Source of the DNA: DAORDI01 sp035345895
GTDB lineage: Bacteria; Spirochaetota; Leptospiria; Leptospirales; Leptospiraceae
Direction: 5' to 3'
DNA length: 64,000 nt
Assembly: GCA_035345895.1 (NCBI GenBank)
Contig: DAORDI010000001.1
Coordinates: forward strand, 1 to 64,000
Every line of letters begins with the position of its first letter. The stretch's first letter is position 1. Shown one piece after another: positions 1 to 9,033 of the stretch. Both the position numbers and the translations under genes were made by a program. The notes below the pieces were generated by a model that was not told where the DNA came from, did not search any database, and worked only from the letters and a program-made list of their open reading frames with translations.

Positions 1-53
1 CTTTCTGAAAATTACAGGATCTAGATAGCATATCGTATTTGCGTAACGTGAGT
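1..53 (+). repeat. Truncated end of MITE family 1 (copy C)
   Basis: The first 53 bases match the right-hand end of the element at 42678-42932, including the shared stretch AGCATATCGTATTTGCG and a terminal repeat that reads GCGTAACGTGAGT here. The element continues beyond the left window edge. It ends about 40 bp downstream of the stop of the gapN-like gene. No transposase is visible, so it is taken as a non-autonomous element. Confidence 0.6.
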
Positions 54-93
54 TATTCAAATTTTCCGAATCATCGGTCTGTTCAGAACTGTA

Positions 94-1862
94 TTAAAAC
101 AGATAGTCTGTAGAAAGAAACTTGGACTTTCCTGATCTGGTAATCTTTCTCAGTATTTCCTTGTTCACTTCTGTTTCCTTTGCTGATACAAGTGTACGTA
201 TGGAGAAAACTCTGAGCGCATCAGTAACGGAAAGGGTTCCTTCTGCAGAATCCTTTCTTCCTGTAAACGGAAATGTATCCGGTCCTCTCTGACACTGTGT
301 ATTGATATTCACTCTGCTGACCTGATTGACCATTGTATCCACAAGTCTCGAAACAGCCTCATAGTCCTTTCCGAAAATGCTCGCCTGCTGTCCGACGTCG
401 GCCTCTTCAATGTAACGGATAGGCACTGATATATCATCGAAAGGCACAATTGGAACAACCGGACCAAACTGCTCCTTTCGGTACAGAATCATAGATTCAT
501 TAACAGGATAAAGAACTGCCGGTCTGAATATCGTTCCTGCATATTCCCCTCCGCCTTCATTCATTATTTTTGCACCTTTTGAAACTGCATCATCCACATA
601 ACTTTTCATCTGTTCCGGTTTTCCGGATTCAGGCAGAGGAGTAATCATAACACCCTCTTCCCAGGGAAGCCCCAGTTTCAGCGCATTTACGGAAGCAGTA
701 AATTTTTTTATAAATTCGTCTGCAATTTTTTTATGCACAAAAAGGATCTTGAGAGCAGTGCATCGCTGTCCGTTGAATGTGAGAGAGCCTGCGACACATT
801 CTTTCACTGTCGCGTCAATGTCCGCATCTTCCAGAATGACTGCAGGATTTTTTGCTCCGAGACCGTACACTGTCTTCAGACGGTTGGGCTTGGGATGAAG
901 TTTTTCCACCCTGTTTGCCACACCTGCAGAACCGATGAATGCAAATACATCCACCTTTCCAGAAGCCATAATTGGAGAAATGATGACCTGTCCGTCTCCG
1001 TATACTGTATTCACGACACCTTTCGGGAAAGCATCTCTGAATGCTTCCAGAAGAGGACGGAGAAGAAGTATCCCGTATTTTGCAGGTTTCAGAACAATGG
1101 TGTTTCCCATAATTAAAGCAGGTATTAAAGTAGTGAAAGTTTCATTAAGAGGGTAATTGAACGGTCCCATGCAGAGAACAGTGCCGAGAGGAGCTCTTCT
1201 GATCTGGGCGAAAATCCCCTGTTCAATTACAAATCGTGAAGACTCCCTGTCCAGATGTTTGACTGCTTCAATCGTTGCTTCGATGTATTCCACTGTTCTG
1301 TCGAATTCTTTCTGAGAATCGCCGAGGTTCTTGCCTATTTCCCACATCAGAAGATTGACGACTTCCTCTCTTTTCTCTTTCATCTTTTTGACAAAGACAG
1401 AAGTGCAGTTGAGTCTTTCTTCCACAGACATACAAGGCCATTGACCCTTTCCATTTCCATATGCCAAGGAAGCACTTTCGAGAACTTCAAGAGCTTCTTT
1501 TTCCCCAAGAAGAGGATAAGATCCAATCACAGCCTGTTTTAATCCTGACTCTTCAGTAAAACAGATCGGGGAAAGAATTTCCTGAACATCACCGTTCCAG
1601 GTTCTGATTTCACCGTTGACCAGATNNNNNNNNNNNNNNNNNNNNNNNNNNNNNNNNNNNNNNNNNNNNNNNNNNNNNNNNNNNNNNNNNNNNNNNNNNN
1701 NNNNNNNNNNNNNNNNNNNNNNNNNGAAAGAATTTCCTGAACATCACCGTTCCAGGTTCTGATTTCACCGTTGACCAGATATTCTCTCTGCTCCAGTTTC
1801 GGCATTGAAAACTTTGCAGGGATTTCCTCTTTCTTTTTAAATACGGAAGACAGACTGCTCAT
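94..1862 (-). CDS. gapN: NADP-dependent glyceraldehyde-3-phosphate dehydrogenase-like aldehyde dehydrogenase (GapN type), interrupted by a scaffold gap
   Basis: This is an aldehyde dehydrogenase superfamily protein, closest in pattern to non-phosphorylating GAPDH, which oxidises glyceraldehyde-3-phosphate to 3-phosphoglycerate with NADP. The active-site cysteine lies in NGQRCTALK, with GPFNYPLN and GNTIVLKPA upstream as in ALDH families. The gene is split by 100 Ns, but 55 bases are identical on both sides (1571-1625 and 1726-1780). Removing the gap and one copy gives a continuous frame of 1614 nt (537 residues) that reads through QEILSPICFTEE into the main part, so the gene is probably intact. 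The start ATG at 1862 follows a good AAAGGAGA ribosome site. At the usual ELGGK glutamate the sequence reads GLGAK, so the catalytic base may be missing or placed elsewhere. Substrate is inferred from family resemblance. Confidence 0.85.
1571..1780. other. Artificial scaffold gap flanked by an identical 55-bp overlap
   Basis: Exactly 100 Ns occupy 1626-1725. The 55 bases before the gap (1571-1625) are identical to the 55 bases after it (1726-1780). Contig ends sharing a k-mer-length overlap, joined with a default 100-N spacer, are a known assembler artefact. The restored reading frame of the gapN-like gene supports a true gap length of minus 55. Confidence 0.92.
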
Positions 1863-1888
1863 AATGCTCTCCTTTTGATAACAGTTTC

Positions 1889-1917
1889 AATAGATGAATT
1901 CATCCAAACATTGTCAA
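1889..1917 (-). promoter_or_regulatory. Sigma-70-like promoter of the gapN-like gene
   Basis: On the minus strand TTGACA (1917-1912) is followed after 17 bases by TCTATT (1894-1889), which matches TATAAT at 4 of 6 positions. The AGGAG ribosome site and ATG at 1862 follow downstream. The assignment is by consensus only. Confidence 0.45.
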
Positions 1918-2474
1918 GTCCTACAGCAAAAAGAATCTTCTGGACAGGATTCTCTTGTGTCAAAACTATTGCTTTTGAGGCTTGAGAACCTGCCTCATTT
2001 TTCAAGCGGATTTATTACGGAAATGATTTCATACAGGAGAGTTGTCTGGTGTCTTTGATCCACTTCAAAGGAAAGCCGTTTGAGATTTACAGAATGGCAG
2101 AGAAGTGAGGATAAATGTCAAGTCCTGAAATTGAATTACAGCCCGCCAGGCATTGTAGAAGTTTTGAAAACCTTAAAAGAAAACTCTAATAAATGACCTA
2201 TGACAACCCCCAATCCTATCCTCGAAAAAAACCTCAGCCCGGATGCAGAAAAAATCATATCCTTCTGTAAAGAATAAAAAATCAGAAACTTTTATTTTTT
2301 CGTTTCTGCAGATACTGAAGATTTCTCTTCGGAAAAAGAGACCTTTTTCAAGGATGAATAGAAAAGGAAACTGAATGATATTTTTGAATGAAATATCATT
2401 CAGAATCATGTATCAGAAATTCATTCCATTCTTTCTGAATTTTAGGAAAAATCTTGCCTGTGCCCTAAAGATTT
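1918..2474. other. Intergenic region, with one AT-rich hairpin
   Basis: About 560 bases separate the gapN promoter from the end of the next minus-strand gene. I see no convincing gene here. A perfect 12-bp stem, TGAATGATATTT (2372-2383) paired with 2391-2402, lies about 70 bases beyond the stop of the minus-strand gene. It could end that transcript but lacks G/C pairs and a clear T run. Confidence 0.4.
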
Positions 2475-4184
2475 TCAGTCTTTATAAGTATCCAGTTCGG
2501 CGATGTTTGCAAAATGGCTGCCGTTCACCTCAGAAAGCGATCTCAGTTTCAGATATCTCCCTGATACCGATGGAAATTTTACTGTATTGTATTTTTTTTC
2601 CGGATTAAAAATTCCTTTTGCTGCAGGAGACCCGAAAGAGGATGGAGAATCAGAAATATATATTTCATAATTTTTTATATTCCCGTTTACCGATCCGTCA
2701 TTTCTGGGAAGATATCCTATTCCCTGTATATTCCATTTTTTCCCGAGGTCAATTATAATTTCATGAGGATGTTTTTTAGCCCCGGACCACTCCGTGTGCC
2801 AGAAGCTGTAAGGGTTTTCATCGATTGCATTTACTGCAGGAGTTTTTTCATTTTTCATCTCTTCACTGTCAACAGAAATGATTTTCCAGTCTTTCTTGGG
2901 TATTTTCAGGTCGGCGGAAAAGCTGCTGTCATTTCTGAGAATGTCTTCCATCGTTTTTGTATTTCTGTTGATCACCCAGTCTCTGATATTTCCATAGGCC
3001 CAGGCTCTTTCGCCGAGTCCCCTCAGTTCGCCGTTCTCTGGAACTGTTCCTTTGAAATAATTATAATAAAATTCTCTCCATCCGTGAACAGTGTCATTCG
3101 GATATCCGTGACTGCCTCCTCCGTCTGCTCCGCCCTGTATTCCATATTTATATCCCCTGTCATATAAATAATGCATTTCAATGCAGTGAGTTCCCTCGTG
3201 TATCCACATATCATGAACACCTGCAGTTTTTTTCAGAAGCTCACCGGTATACAGTCTGTTTACCACAGCGAATCCTGTCTTGTTTGCGATGTCAGGAGTC
3301 CCATAGGCAGTTCCTCCCCCACCTTTATCCAAATCAATATAATAATTTAAAAATATTATATCATACTTCCCTTTTACTGCATATTTCCGGATTTCATCTT
3401 CCATATCTTCAGCAGAAGGAACCTTCCATCCGTCATCCTTTTTAACTGATCGTGCAAGTCTGGTCAGAGGTTCCTCGGAAACGACAGTCTCCGGTTCCAA
3501 TTTCATCCTGCCTTCAGTCAGTTTATCCACCCAGTAAGGAGTGTGTTCCATAAAGGAAATCTTCGCTGCATTTATATATTCCTGATCCATTTCTGCACGG
3601 TATGGTTTGGAAACATAAGGAGGATTCAGATCAGTTTTTTTCTTGATGATGAGAAGGACTTTAAAGACAACAGGTTTTTGAACTGGAACAGTTTCCATTT
3701 TCCAAAATTGAATTTCCTTTTCTTCGCTTTTCAAAAGCTGAAAAGGCAGATTATCCTTTGCGGAAGAATTCCCTGAAAGATATAATTGACTTTTAACATT
3801 TTTTATCGTTATGTAATTATTTTCGAATGGTACAAAATTCCAGTTTTGAGAAAGAGAAGGATTTGAGTCCTGCTGAGTCAGTGTTCCGGAATTCTCTTCT
3901 GTAAGATATTTTTTTGAGAAAACATTTTTGAGGCGATATTCATCAATGCCCTTCCTTTCAAGAGTCCATCTCTGACTTTCACTGCCTACATAAGCCGACT
4001 GCTGCACCAGTGCACCATTTTCTGTAGAAATTCCCTTCACTTCCAAAGACTTTCCATTTGCAAGGTTCAGAAACTTGTATGCAGATTCCGGCTTTATTTC
4101 AGCCGAAACCGCACTCTTCGGAATTTTCACGCCGGCAGAACATCCGGCCAAAATAATCAGTACCCAAATACGATTTTTCTTCAT
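2475..4184 (-). CDS. Putative secreted lipoprotein: ricin-type lectin, HEXXH metallopeptidase-like and F5/8 C domains
   Basis: A 569-residue exported protein. The N-terminus has a lipoprotein signal (LIILAGC, lipidated Cys15). Residues about 35-165 look like a ricin-type beta-trefoil: repeated QxW-type endings (SQRWTL, SQNWNF, IQFWKM) with NxxSxxYL elements. The middle region (about 170-425) carries IHEGTHCIE, an HEXXH zinc motif at residues 329-333, with no recognised peptidase family. The C-terminal 140 residues resemble a discoidin/F5/8 type C carbohydrate-binding domain (NAIDENPYSFWHTEWSG, then HEIIIDLGKKWNIQGIGY and GRYLKLRSLSEVNG). Two sugar-binding modules around a putative protease suggest action on a glycosylated surface or host matrix protein; this is inference. 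It is a single gene with more than 150 bases free on either side. Confidence 0.75.
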   Translation of the reverse strand: MKKNRIWVLIILAGCSAGVKIPKSAVSAEIKPESAYKFLNLANGKSLEVKGISTENGALVQQSAYVGSESQRWTLERKGIDEYRLKNVFSKKYLTEENSGTLTQQDSNPSLSQNWNFVPFENNYITIKNVKSQLYLSGNSSAKDNLPFQLLKSEEKEIQFWKMETVPVQKPVVFKVLLIIKKKTDLNPPYVSKPYRAEMDQEYINAAKISFMEHTPYWVDKLTEGRMKLEPETVVSEEPLTRLARSVKKDDGWKVPSAEDMEDEIRKYAVKGKYDIIFLNYYIDLDKGGGGTAYGTPDIANKTGFAVVNRLYTGELLKKTAGVHDMWIHEGTHCIEMHYLYDRGYKYGIQGGADGGGSHGYPNDTVHGWREFYYNYFKGTVPENGELRGLGERAWAYGNIRDWVINRNTKTMEDILRNDSSFSADLKIPKKDWKIISVDSEEMKNEKTPAVNAIDENPYSFWHTEWSGAKKHPHEIIIDLGKKWNIQGIGYLPRNDGSVNGNIKNYEIYISDSPSSFGSPAAKGIFNPEKKYNTVKFPSVSGRYLKLRSLSEVNGSHFANIAELDTYKD

Positions 4185-4345
4185 TCAATACTCCTGAGTG
4201 ATTGCTCAGACTTGCAACCACGCTATGCCGCATCGCTGTCATTTTCAGCATTGGAAGTCCCAGTAATAGATTTTTATATTATCAGGAAATGAAAAATATG
4301 CAAATTTTTCCGATTCTCATTTTTTAAAATTGCAGTTTTTGATTA

Positions 4346-5671
4346 TCAGAAACTCACTCCCTTCCATTCCTTCTTTCTGAATTTCAGGAAAAAAACAATC
4401 CCTAGAAAATAGAGCCAGACAGCAACTGAGATCCACAGTCCGATGGAACCGAGAGAAAAGTATATGCCGAGAATCCAGGCAATCGGAAGCATGACTGCAT
4501 AAGATGCAATCAGATATACAATCAGAACCCAGTTGACCATACCGGCGCTTCTGAGAGCTGCTCCGAATGTCATATGATAGGCATCTGCTCCCTGTGCCAG
4601 TCCCATTACAAAAAGGCAGGGAACAGTATCCAGTATGACTGCAGCACTGTCTGTAAATAATGATATTATCTGTCTGGACATAATAATGAAAATCAGACCC
4701 ATTGTGCCCATAATGAGAAGCGCATAATTTGCGGATCTGTAGATACTGATCTCCGCACGGTTCCATTTCTTCGCTCCGGCGGACTGTCCGAACAGGGTCG
4801 TGCCTGCAATTCCGAATGCGATTCCAGGCATAAACGATATCATCATGATTGTGAGCACAATATTCACACCTGCCACTGAAGTCACACTGATGAGTCCTGC
4901 AATCTTAGTGAAGATCAGAAAAGAACTGTGAGTCAGAACTCCGTCCACAGCCGAAGGAAAACCCAGAGTGGATGCTGTCTTCAGAAATGCAGAATCAAAG
5001 ATGAATCCGGAAAGTTTTATGTATCCCAGAATATCTTTTCTGAAAAAGAAAATAATGAATGCCAGAAGGGCCGGAACTCCGGCAAGGCTGGATGCAATTC
5101 CTGCACCTTTCACTCCCATTGCAGGCACACCCAGATTTCCGAATATGAAAATCCAGTTGAAAAAAATATTGAACAGCATTGCAGTGATTGCTGAAATCAT
5201 TCCCACGAAGGTCAGTCCGAGTCCGTCAAAATAGGCCCTGAGCAGAAAAATCAGCACATAAGGAACAGTTCCGAGAAATCTCATCTGCATATACTCAGAT
5301 GCCTGACTCAGCACCTCGGGTCTTTCAATAAGCAGACTTACAATCCATGTGCTTGAGAAATATCCCAAAACAGAAATCAGAAGACCGAAGAGTGTTCCGA
5401 AAAGAAGACTTGTAGATGCGATTGCACCAAGTTCATGAAAATCTCCTGCGCCGTATCTTCTGGAAGTGAATGTCTGAACTCCTATGGATGCATTCATAAT
5501 GAAAACAAGCACAGTAAAATATGTCATTCCGCCCACACCTGCTGCGGCAATGGATACTTCGCCGAGAGAGCCGACCATCACAGTATCCGATGCCTGAATC
5601 ATTGTCTGACTCATCATTCCGAAAACAACAGGGACAGCCATTGAGATAATACTTTTATCGAGCTTTTTCAT
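4346..5671 (-). CDS. MATE family efflux transporter
   Basis: This 441-residue polytopic inner-membrane protein has about 12 hydrophobic segments and opens with the MATE-type signature IISMAVPVVFGMMSQTMIQASDTVMVG. The internal half-repeat begins near ASTLGFPSAVDGVL. MATE proteins export drugs and other organic cations in exchange for H+ or Na+. Length is normal for the family. The ATG at 5671 is the natural start because the first helix follows at once. The gene is monocistronic here, and the substrate is unknown. Confidence 0.9.
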   Translation of the reverse strand: MKKLDKSIISMAVPVVFGMMSQTMIQASDTVMVGSLGEVSIAAAGVGGMTYFTVLVFIMNASIGVQTFTSRRYGAGDFHELGAIASTSLLFGTLFGLLISVLGYFSSTWIVSLLIERPEVLSQASEYMQMRFLGTVPYVLIFLLRAYFDGLGLTFVGMISAITAMLFNIFFNWIFIFGNLGVPAMGVKGAGIASSLAGVPALLAFIIFFFRKDILGYIKLSGFIFDSAFLKTASTLGFPSAVDGVLTHSSFLIFTKIAGLISVTSVAGVNIVLTIMMISFMPGIAFGIAGTTLFGQSAGAKKWNRAEISIYRSANYALLIMGTMGLIFIIMSRQIISLFTDSAAVILDTVPCLFVMGLAQGADAYHMTFGAALRSAGMVNWVLIVYLIASYAVMLPIAWILGIYFSLGSIGLWISVAVWLYFLGIVFFLKFRKKEWKGVSF

Positions 5672-5934
5672 TGTGTACCAATTTTTTTCAGAGGCTCAAT
5701 CTGTCATTTTCTTATGTGAATTTATCTGTTTTGAAATTCAATGACTCTCCATACCGCAGGAACATAGTAACTCACGAATATTCTGTATCTGTGTCTTTTT
5801 AACGACCGGATAAAGGATAGATTACAAAACACTGTAAATTAACAGGACTTTAACGGGATGACGAAGAATTTTTTCTTCAAAAACAAAACTGACAGAAGCA
5901 AATGGTTCAAGATTTTCTGCTTCGTCGGGTAAAC

Positions 5935-6312
5935 TCAAAGTTCTCCTAAAAACCGTCCCAGAATCAGCAGGGCAAAACCGATCAGCATATTTCCTGAAAG
6001 GTAAAAGAAGAGCGCATCCATTCTCCCTTCTCTGTAAAGAGAGAATGTTTCATATCCGAAACTGCTGAAAGTGGTGAGTCCTCCGAGGAATCCGACAAGG
6101 ATCATTTCCCTGTAAGGGGAATTGATCAGATTTTTATCTATAAACCATACTGTAAGTATTCCTATTAAAAACATTCCCAGAAGGTTTGCAGTCAGTGTTC
6201 CTAAAGGAAACAGCGGAAAGTACTTCGCACATAACCTGGAAATGAAAAACCGGAGCACACCGCCGGTTCCGCTTCCCAGAAAAACAAGGAAAAATGTTTT
6301 TGCATCAGGCAT
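5935..6312 (-). CDS. crcB: Fluoride ion channel CrcB/FluC
   Basis: A small four-helix membrane protein that lets fluoride leave the cell. The sequence GFLGGLTTFSSFGYE is the CrcB signature, and the N-terminal GSGTGGVLRFFISR is also typical. The start is set at the ATG at 6312 (protein of 125 residues, normal for the family). An upstream in-frame ATG at 6384 would add an unconserved tail lying inside the preceding gene. The start overlaps the stop of the DUF190 gene by 8 bases (ATGCCTGA), so the two are translationally coupled. I looked upstream for a fluoride riboswitch and did not recognise one. Confidence 0.9.
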   Translation of the reverse strand: MPDAKTFFLVFLGSGTGGVLRFFISRLCAKYFPLFPLGTLTANLLGMFLIGILTVWFIDKNLINSPYREMILVGFLGGLTTFSSFGYETFSLYREGRMDALFFYLSGNMLIGFALLILGRFLGEL

Positions 6313-6661
6313 CGGATTTTCTTTCATCAAAATGAATGACTCTTGCAGCTTCCATAGTGATGAGACCTCCGCATCCGGATTCATCCATCATTTTTCTGAA
6401 AAAAGGAAGAGCAGAGTCTATCTTATCTGATTCATCACAGACTTCCAGCACAAGAGGAAGAGAGTCCGACATGGAAAGAATGCCTGCAGAATGAAGAACC
6501 CCGGAATTTCCGTACCCGATCAGTCCTCGAAGCACTGTTGCTCCTTTCAGTCCAAGCTCTCTGCATTTCAGTACAATTTCTGAATACAGCGGCCTGCCGT
6601 CATATTTGTCTCTGTCAGTCAGAAACACTCTTAAAAGAATCCAGTTCTTTTCCTGATACAT
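6305..6661 (-). CDS. DUF190 family protein, crcB partner
   Basis: A soluble 118-residue protein of the DUF190 family, which is PII-like in fold and very often encoded with crcB. The family features seen are GATVLRGLIGYG in the middle and LPLVLEVCDESDKI in the second half. It is the first gene of the pair and overlaps crcB by 8 bases. Its role in fluoride resistance is inferred from conserved linkage, and no biochemical activity is assigned. Confidence 0.88.
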   Translation of the reverse strand: MYQEKNWILLRVFLTDRDKYDGRPLYSEIVLKCRELGLKGATVLRGLIGYGNSGVLHSAGILSMSDSLPLVLEVCDESDKIDSALPFFRKMMDESGCGGLITMEAARVIHFDERKSDA

Positions 6662-6701
6662 CCTTGTTCCTTTGATAAAAAATTCTATAAATTGTTCTAC
6701 T

Positions 6702-6764
6702 AATTTACCTTGCGCCGCAGACCGCCTGCAGTCTTGGGCAGAACTGAAGCACAGGGTGAATCAG
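6702..6764. repeat. Possible short relic of MITE family 1
   Basis: TTTACCTTGCGC at the left and CACAGGGTGAATCAG at the right resemble degenerate versions of the family 1 terminal repeats (ACTCACCTTACGC and GCGCAAGGTGAGT followed by AATCAG). Only about 40 bases lie between. The resemblance is weak and could be chance. Confidence 0.25.
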
Positions 6765-6834
6765 AAACTGTTAAATGAAAATGCATTCAGAAAACATTTC
6801 AGCCGAAAAATGGCCTGAATATAAAATCTAAGAT

Positions 6835-7395
6835 TTAAGTTTTTTCCAGCTCGAATGAACCCGGCTCACCGTCGTCTTCCACATCTTTCTCATAAAGACT
6901 GTCACCATCGCTGAAAAAGAAAGATTCATTGGATCCGAATTTCGTCTTGTCCGACCAGTAGTACCGAAAATATGCCCAAGGGTCGCGGGTGGAAAATTTT
7001 TCCAGTTTTTTAACAGATTTAAAATAAGATTCTGCAGACACTTCTGCATTGTACTTCTGAAAATCCTCGGAAAGCTTCTGAAATGATTTGGAAGTTTTGT
7101 CATCAATCCATTCAAAGAGTTTCTTTTCCAGATCAGCAGTCTTCTTTTTCCCTGGAAATTCAATTTCGCTCATATACATAATTGTTCCGGAAAAGTTTTT
7201 TACAAAACTGTCTGAGTATTTCTTTTCTTCTGAAAACTTTTCCACCTCCAGGAAAATTTTCAGATTCTCCTGTAATCCGCTGAGAAGCAGGGACCTGCCC
7301 TTTTTTGTGCTTCTGTCCAGACAGAGAATGCCCCACCAGGCAGGCTCTCCATACATTGCATATTCTCTGACTCTGTAATATTCAAGTTTGTCCAT
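6835..7395 (-). CDS. Hypothetical protein, 186 aa
   Basis: I do not recognise this soluble, charged, lysine- and glutamate-rich protein. It has no signal peptide or membrane segment. A tryptophan/tyrosine-rich element (YGEPAWWGILCLDRS) lies near the N-terminus and an acidic tail near the C-terminus. The ATG at 7395 is the first in frame. Another minus-strand frame over the same bases is also open but has poorer composition. It stands alone between the fluoride pair and the divergent cluster at 7801. Confidence 0.6.
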   Translation of the reverse strand: MDKLEYYRVREYAMYGEPAWWGILCLDRSTKKGRSLLLSGLQENLKIFLEVEKFSEEKKYSDSFVKNFSGTIMYMSEIEFPGKKKTADLEKKLFEWIDDKTSKSFQKLSEDFQKYNAEVSAESYFKSVKKLEKFSTRDPWAYFRYYWSDKTKFGSNESFFFSDGDSLYEKDVEDDGEPGSFELEKT

Positions 7396-7456
7396 ATGAA
7401 GAGATTATTAAATTTTCTTCCCTCTGCAATGCAAGCAATTTGCAGAATCCTCAGAT

Positions 7457-7783
7457 TCAGAAACTGTCATTGAATATTTCATATATGAGACTTCTCCGCA
7501 GGACGAAAACAGATGAGTTTCTAAATTCGCAAATATGAAGACTTTTATAATCATATTCAAAAGTCTTTTCATATTTCAGTCTCGCCGGATCGGTAAGATC
7601 AAGATTCTCAGCGCAATTACTTTTGGTAATCAATATAAATGACAACGAAAGTATTTCTGACCTGAACACTTCCGGGCGAAATTCATTTCCGAAAAGGTAA
7701 ATTTGGCTTGCTGAAAAAACAGATCCGACGAATCTGTTTCCTGTTTTAAAGCAGTGTAATGCAGCGCAGTACCCTTGCCGCAA
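7457..7783 (-). CDS. Doubtful small hypothetical protein, 108 aa
   Basis: An open frame of 108 codons divergent from the gene at 7801, with 17 bases between the two starts. No family is recognised and no clear ribosome site is seen. If the gene at 7801 is transcribed from a promoter here, that promoter would lie inside this frame. It may be only an open stretch in a regulatory region. Confidence 0.3.
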   Translation of the reverse strand: MRQGYCAALHCFKTGNRFVGSVFSASQIYLFGNEFRPEVFRSEILSLSFILITKSNCAENLDLTDPARLKYEKTFEYDYKSLHICEFRNSSVFVLRRSLIYEIFNDSF

Positions 7784-7800
7784 TGACTTAAGGAGACAGT

Positions 7801-9033
7801 TTGGAGTCTATAAAAAAACTGATTAAATCGGAAAACTGGAAAGAGATTCTGGAATATGGCGCCTCATTGACAGACGAGCAGCGTTATTCAGTCATCAGTG
7901 AACTGACTCAGTATACGGAAAAAGACAGGAAACTTCTGGGAAACACTTATGTAAATTACCTTTTTATCGTCTGCATCAGATCTTACAAGGATATAGAGAA
8001 AACAAAATACTTCAATGGGTTTTCTGCACTTCACTGGTTTATCAATGATGCCAAGATTGGATCAGAGCCTCTCGAAGAATATTTTAGAAAATTCCCTCCG
8101 AATTATATGGACAGATATCTTGAAGATGAATCCAGGGACAGGTACTTCTGGCAGAATTTCCGAATCATATGGAATCTCCATAAAAATGGTTGGATAAAAT
8201 TTAATGAAAATATATTTACAGTTCTTTTTTTTACTCTTTACGGTTTTGAGAACAGTCATATCAGGGATGCAGAGTATCTGATTCAGAACAGAGACATTCT
8301 TGAAAAAGTCTTCCTCCAGTTTTACAAGTATGAGATTCCCGTTCTGGAATCCATAAAATGCGAGACAATTGAATATCCAAATGGGTTGAGTGTCAAAGCA
8401 GGGGTTTACTGGACGGAAGTATTCAAGATTCTCATTGAAAAGAAAGCCGTTACTGACAGGAGCATTGTCAGACATCTTCTGGGGTCCCTTTTAAACAACT
8501 GGAAAAAACCCCATCTCGTCTGGCTTTGCGGCATTCTGGAGCTTTTTAAGCCTTCAAATTCAGAACTTCTGGAATATCAGAATCTGATTTTTTCTCTTTT
8601 CAATACCGGCAATACTCAACTGATCAATTTTTCTCAGGGTCTTGCTGAAAGAATCAGCAAAGAAGAAAATTTCAATTATAAGTCATATATATCAAATGTA
8701 CAGTCTGTATTTGCTGTTGAAAAAATCGATAAATCGATCCTTGGTATTCTCTCTGTCATTGATTACGGAATTCAGAAATTCCCCGAACTGAAAAAAGGTC
8801 TGGCAGACGGTCTCAAAATACTTTTCACCCAGACTTCAGAGAAGGTCCAGCTCAAGACTGCTGAAATAATGATTCAGCTTGAGGATGAGAAAGGTCTGAA
8901 GAAAACTGTTTCGGAATATGATTCAGCCCTTAAAAAAAAGGCAAAGGCTCTCCTTCTGGATGGAGGCGGGTCCGGCAATACAAATACAGAAAAAGAATTA
9001 AAAAAGATTCAAAAGCAGGGAGTAAGAAAATGA
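7801..9033 (+). CDS. Unknown alpha-helical protein; possible N-terminal half of a split DUF6493-like protein
   Basis: A 410-residue soluble helical protein starting at TTG (7801), preceded by AAGGAGA. The opening residues, about 1-40 (LIKSENWKEILEYGASLTDE then YSVISELTQY), resemble the start of DUF6493 proteins as I remember them. Those are roughly 900-residue helical-repeat proteins found next to SWIM zinc-finger genes. The stop overlaps the next start by 4 bases (ATGA). Together the two proteins reach about 860 residues, which suggests one ancestral gene cut in two. The family call is tentative and no function is known. It is the first gene of the cluster running to 13573. Confidence 0.65.
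   Translation: MESIKKLIKSENWKEILEYGASLTDEQRYSVISELTQYTEKDRKLLGNTYVNYLFIVCIRSYKDIEKTKYFNGFSALHWFINDAKIGSEPLEEYFRKFPPNYMDRYLEDESRDRYFWQNFRIIWNLHKNGWIKFNENIFTVLFFTLYGFENSHIRDAEYLIQNRDILEKVFLQFYKYEIPVLESIKCETIEYPNGLSVKAGVYWTEVFKILIEKKAVTDRSIVRHLLGSLLNNWKKPHLVWLCGILELFKPSNSELLEYQNLIFSLFNTGNTQLINFSQGLAERISKEENFNYKSYISNVQSVFAVEKIDKSILGILSVIDYGIQKFPELKKGLADGLKILFTQTSEKVQLKTAEIMIQLEDEKGLKKTVSEYDSALKKKAKALLLDGGGSGNTNTEKELKKIQKQGVRK

Noticed and set aside
4317..4766. Cys/His/Ser-rich frame overlapping the MATE gene on the same strand
   Set aside because: It is a frame shadow of the MATE gene with atypical composition.
6662..6834. Possible fluoride riboswitch before the DUF190-crcB pair
   Set aside because: I could not match the conserved pseudoknot pattern on the minus strand; the region instead resembles a MITE relic.
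6828..7163. Second open frame on the minus strand inside the 186-residue gene
   Set aside because: It lies within a longer frame with better composition and has no start signal.
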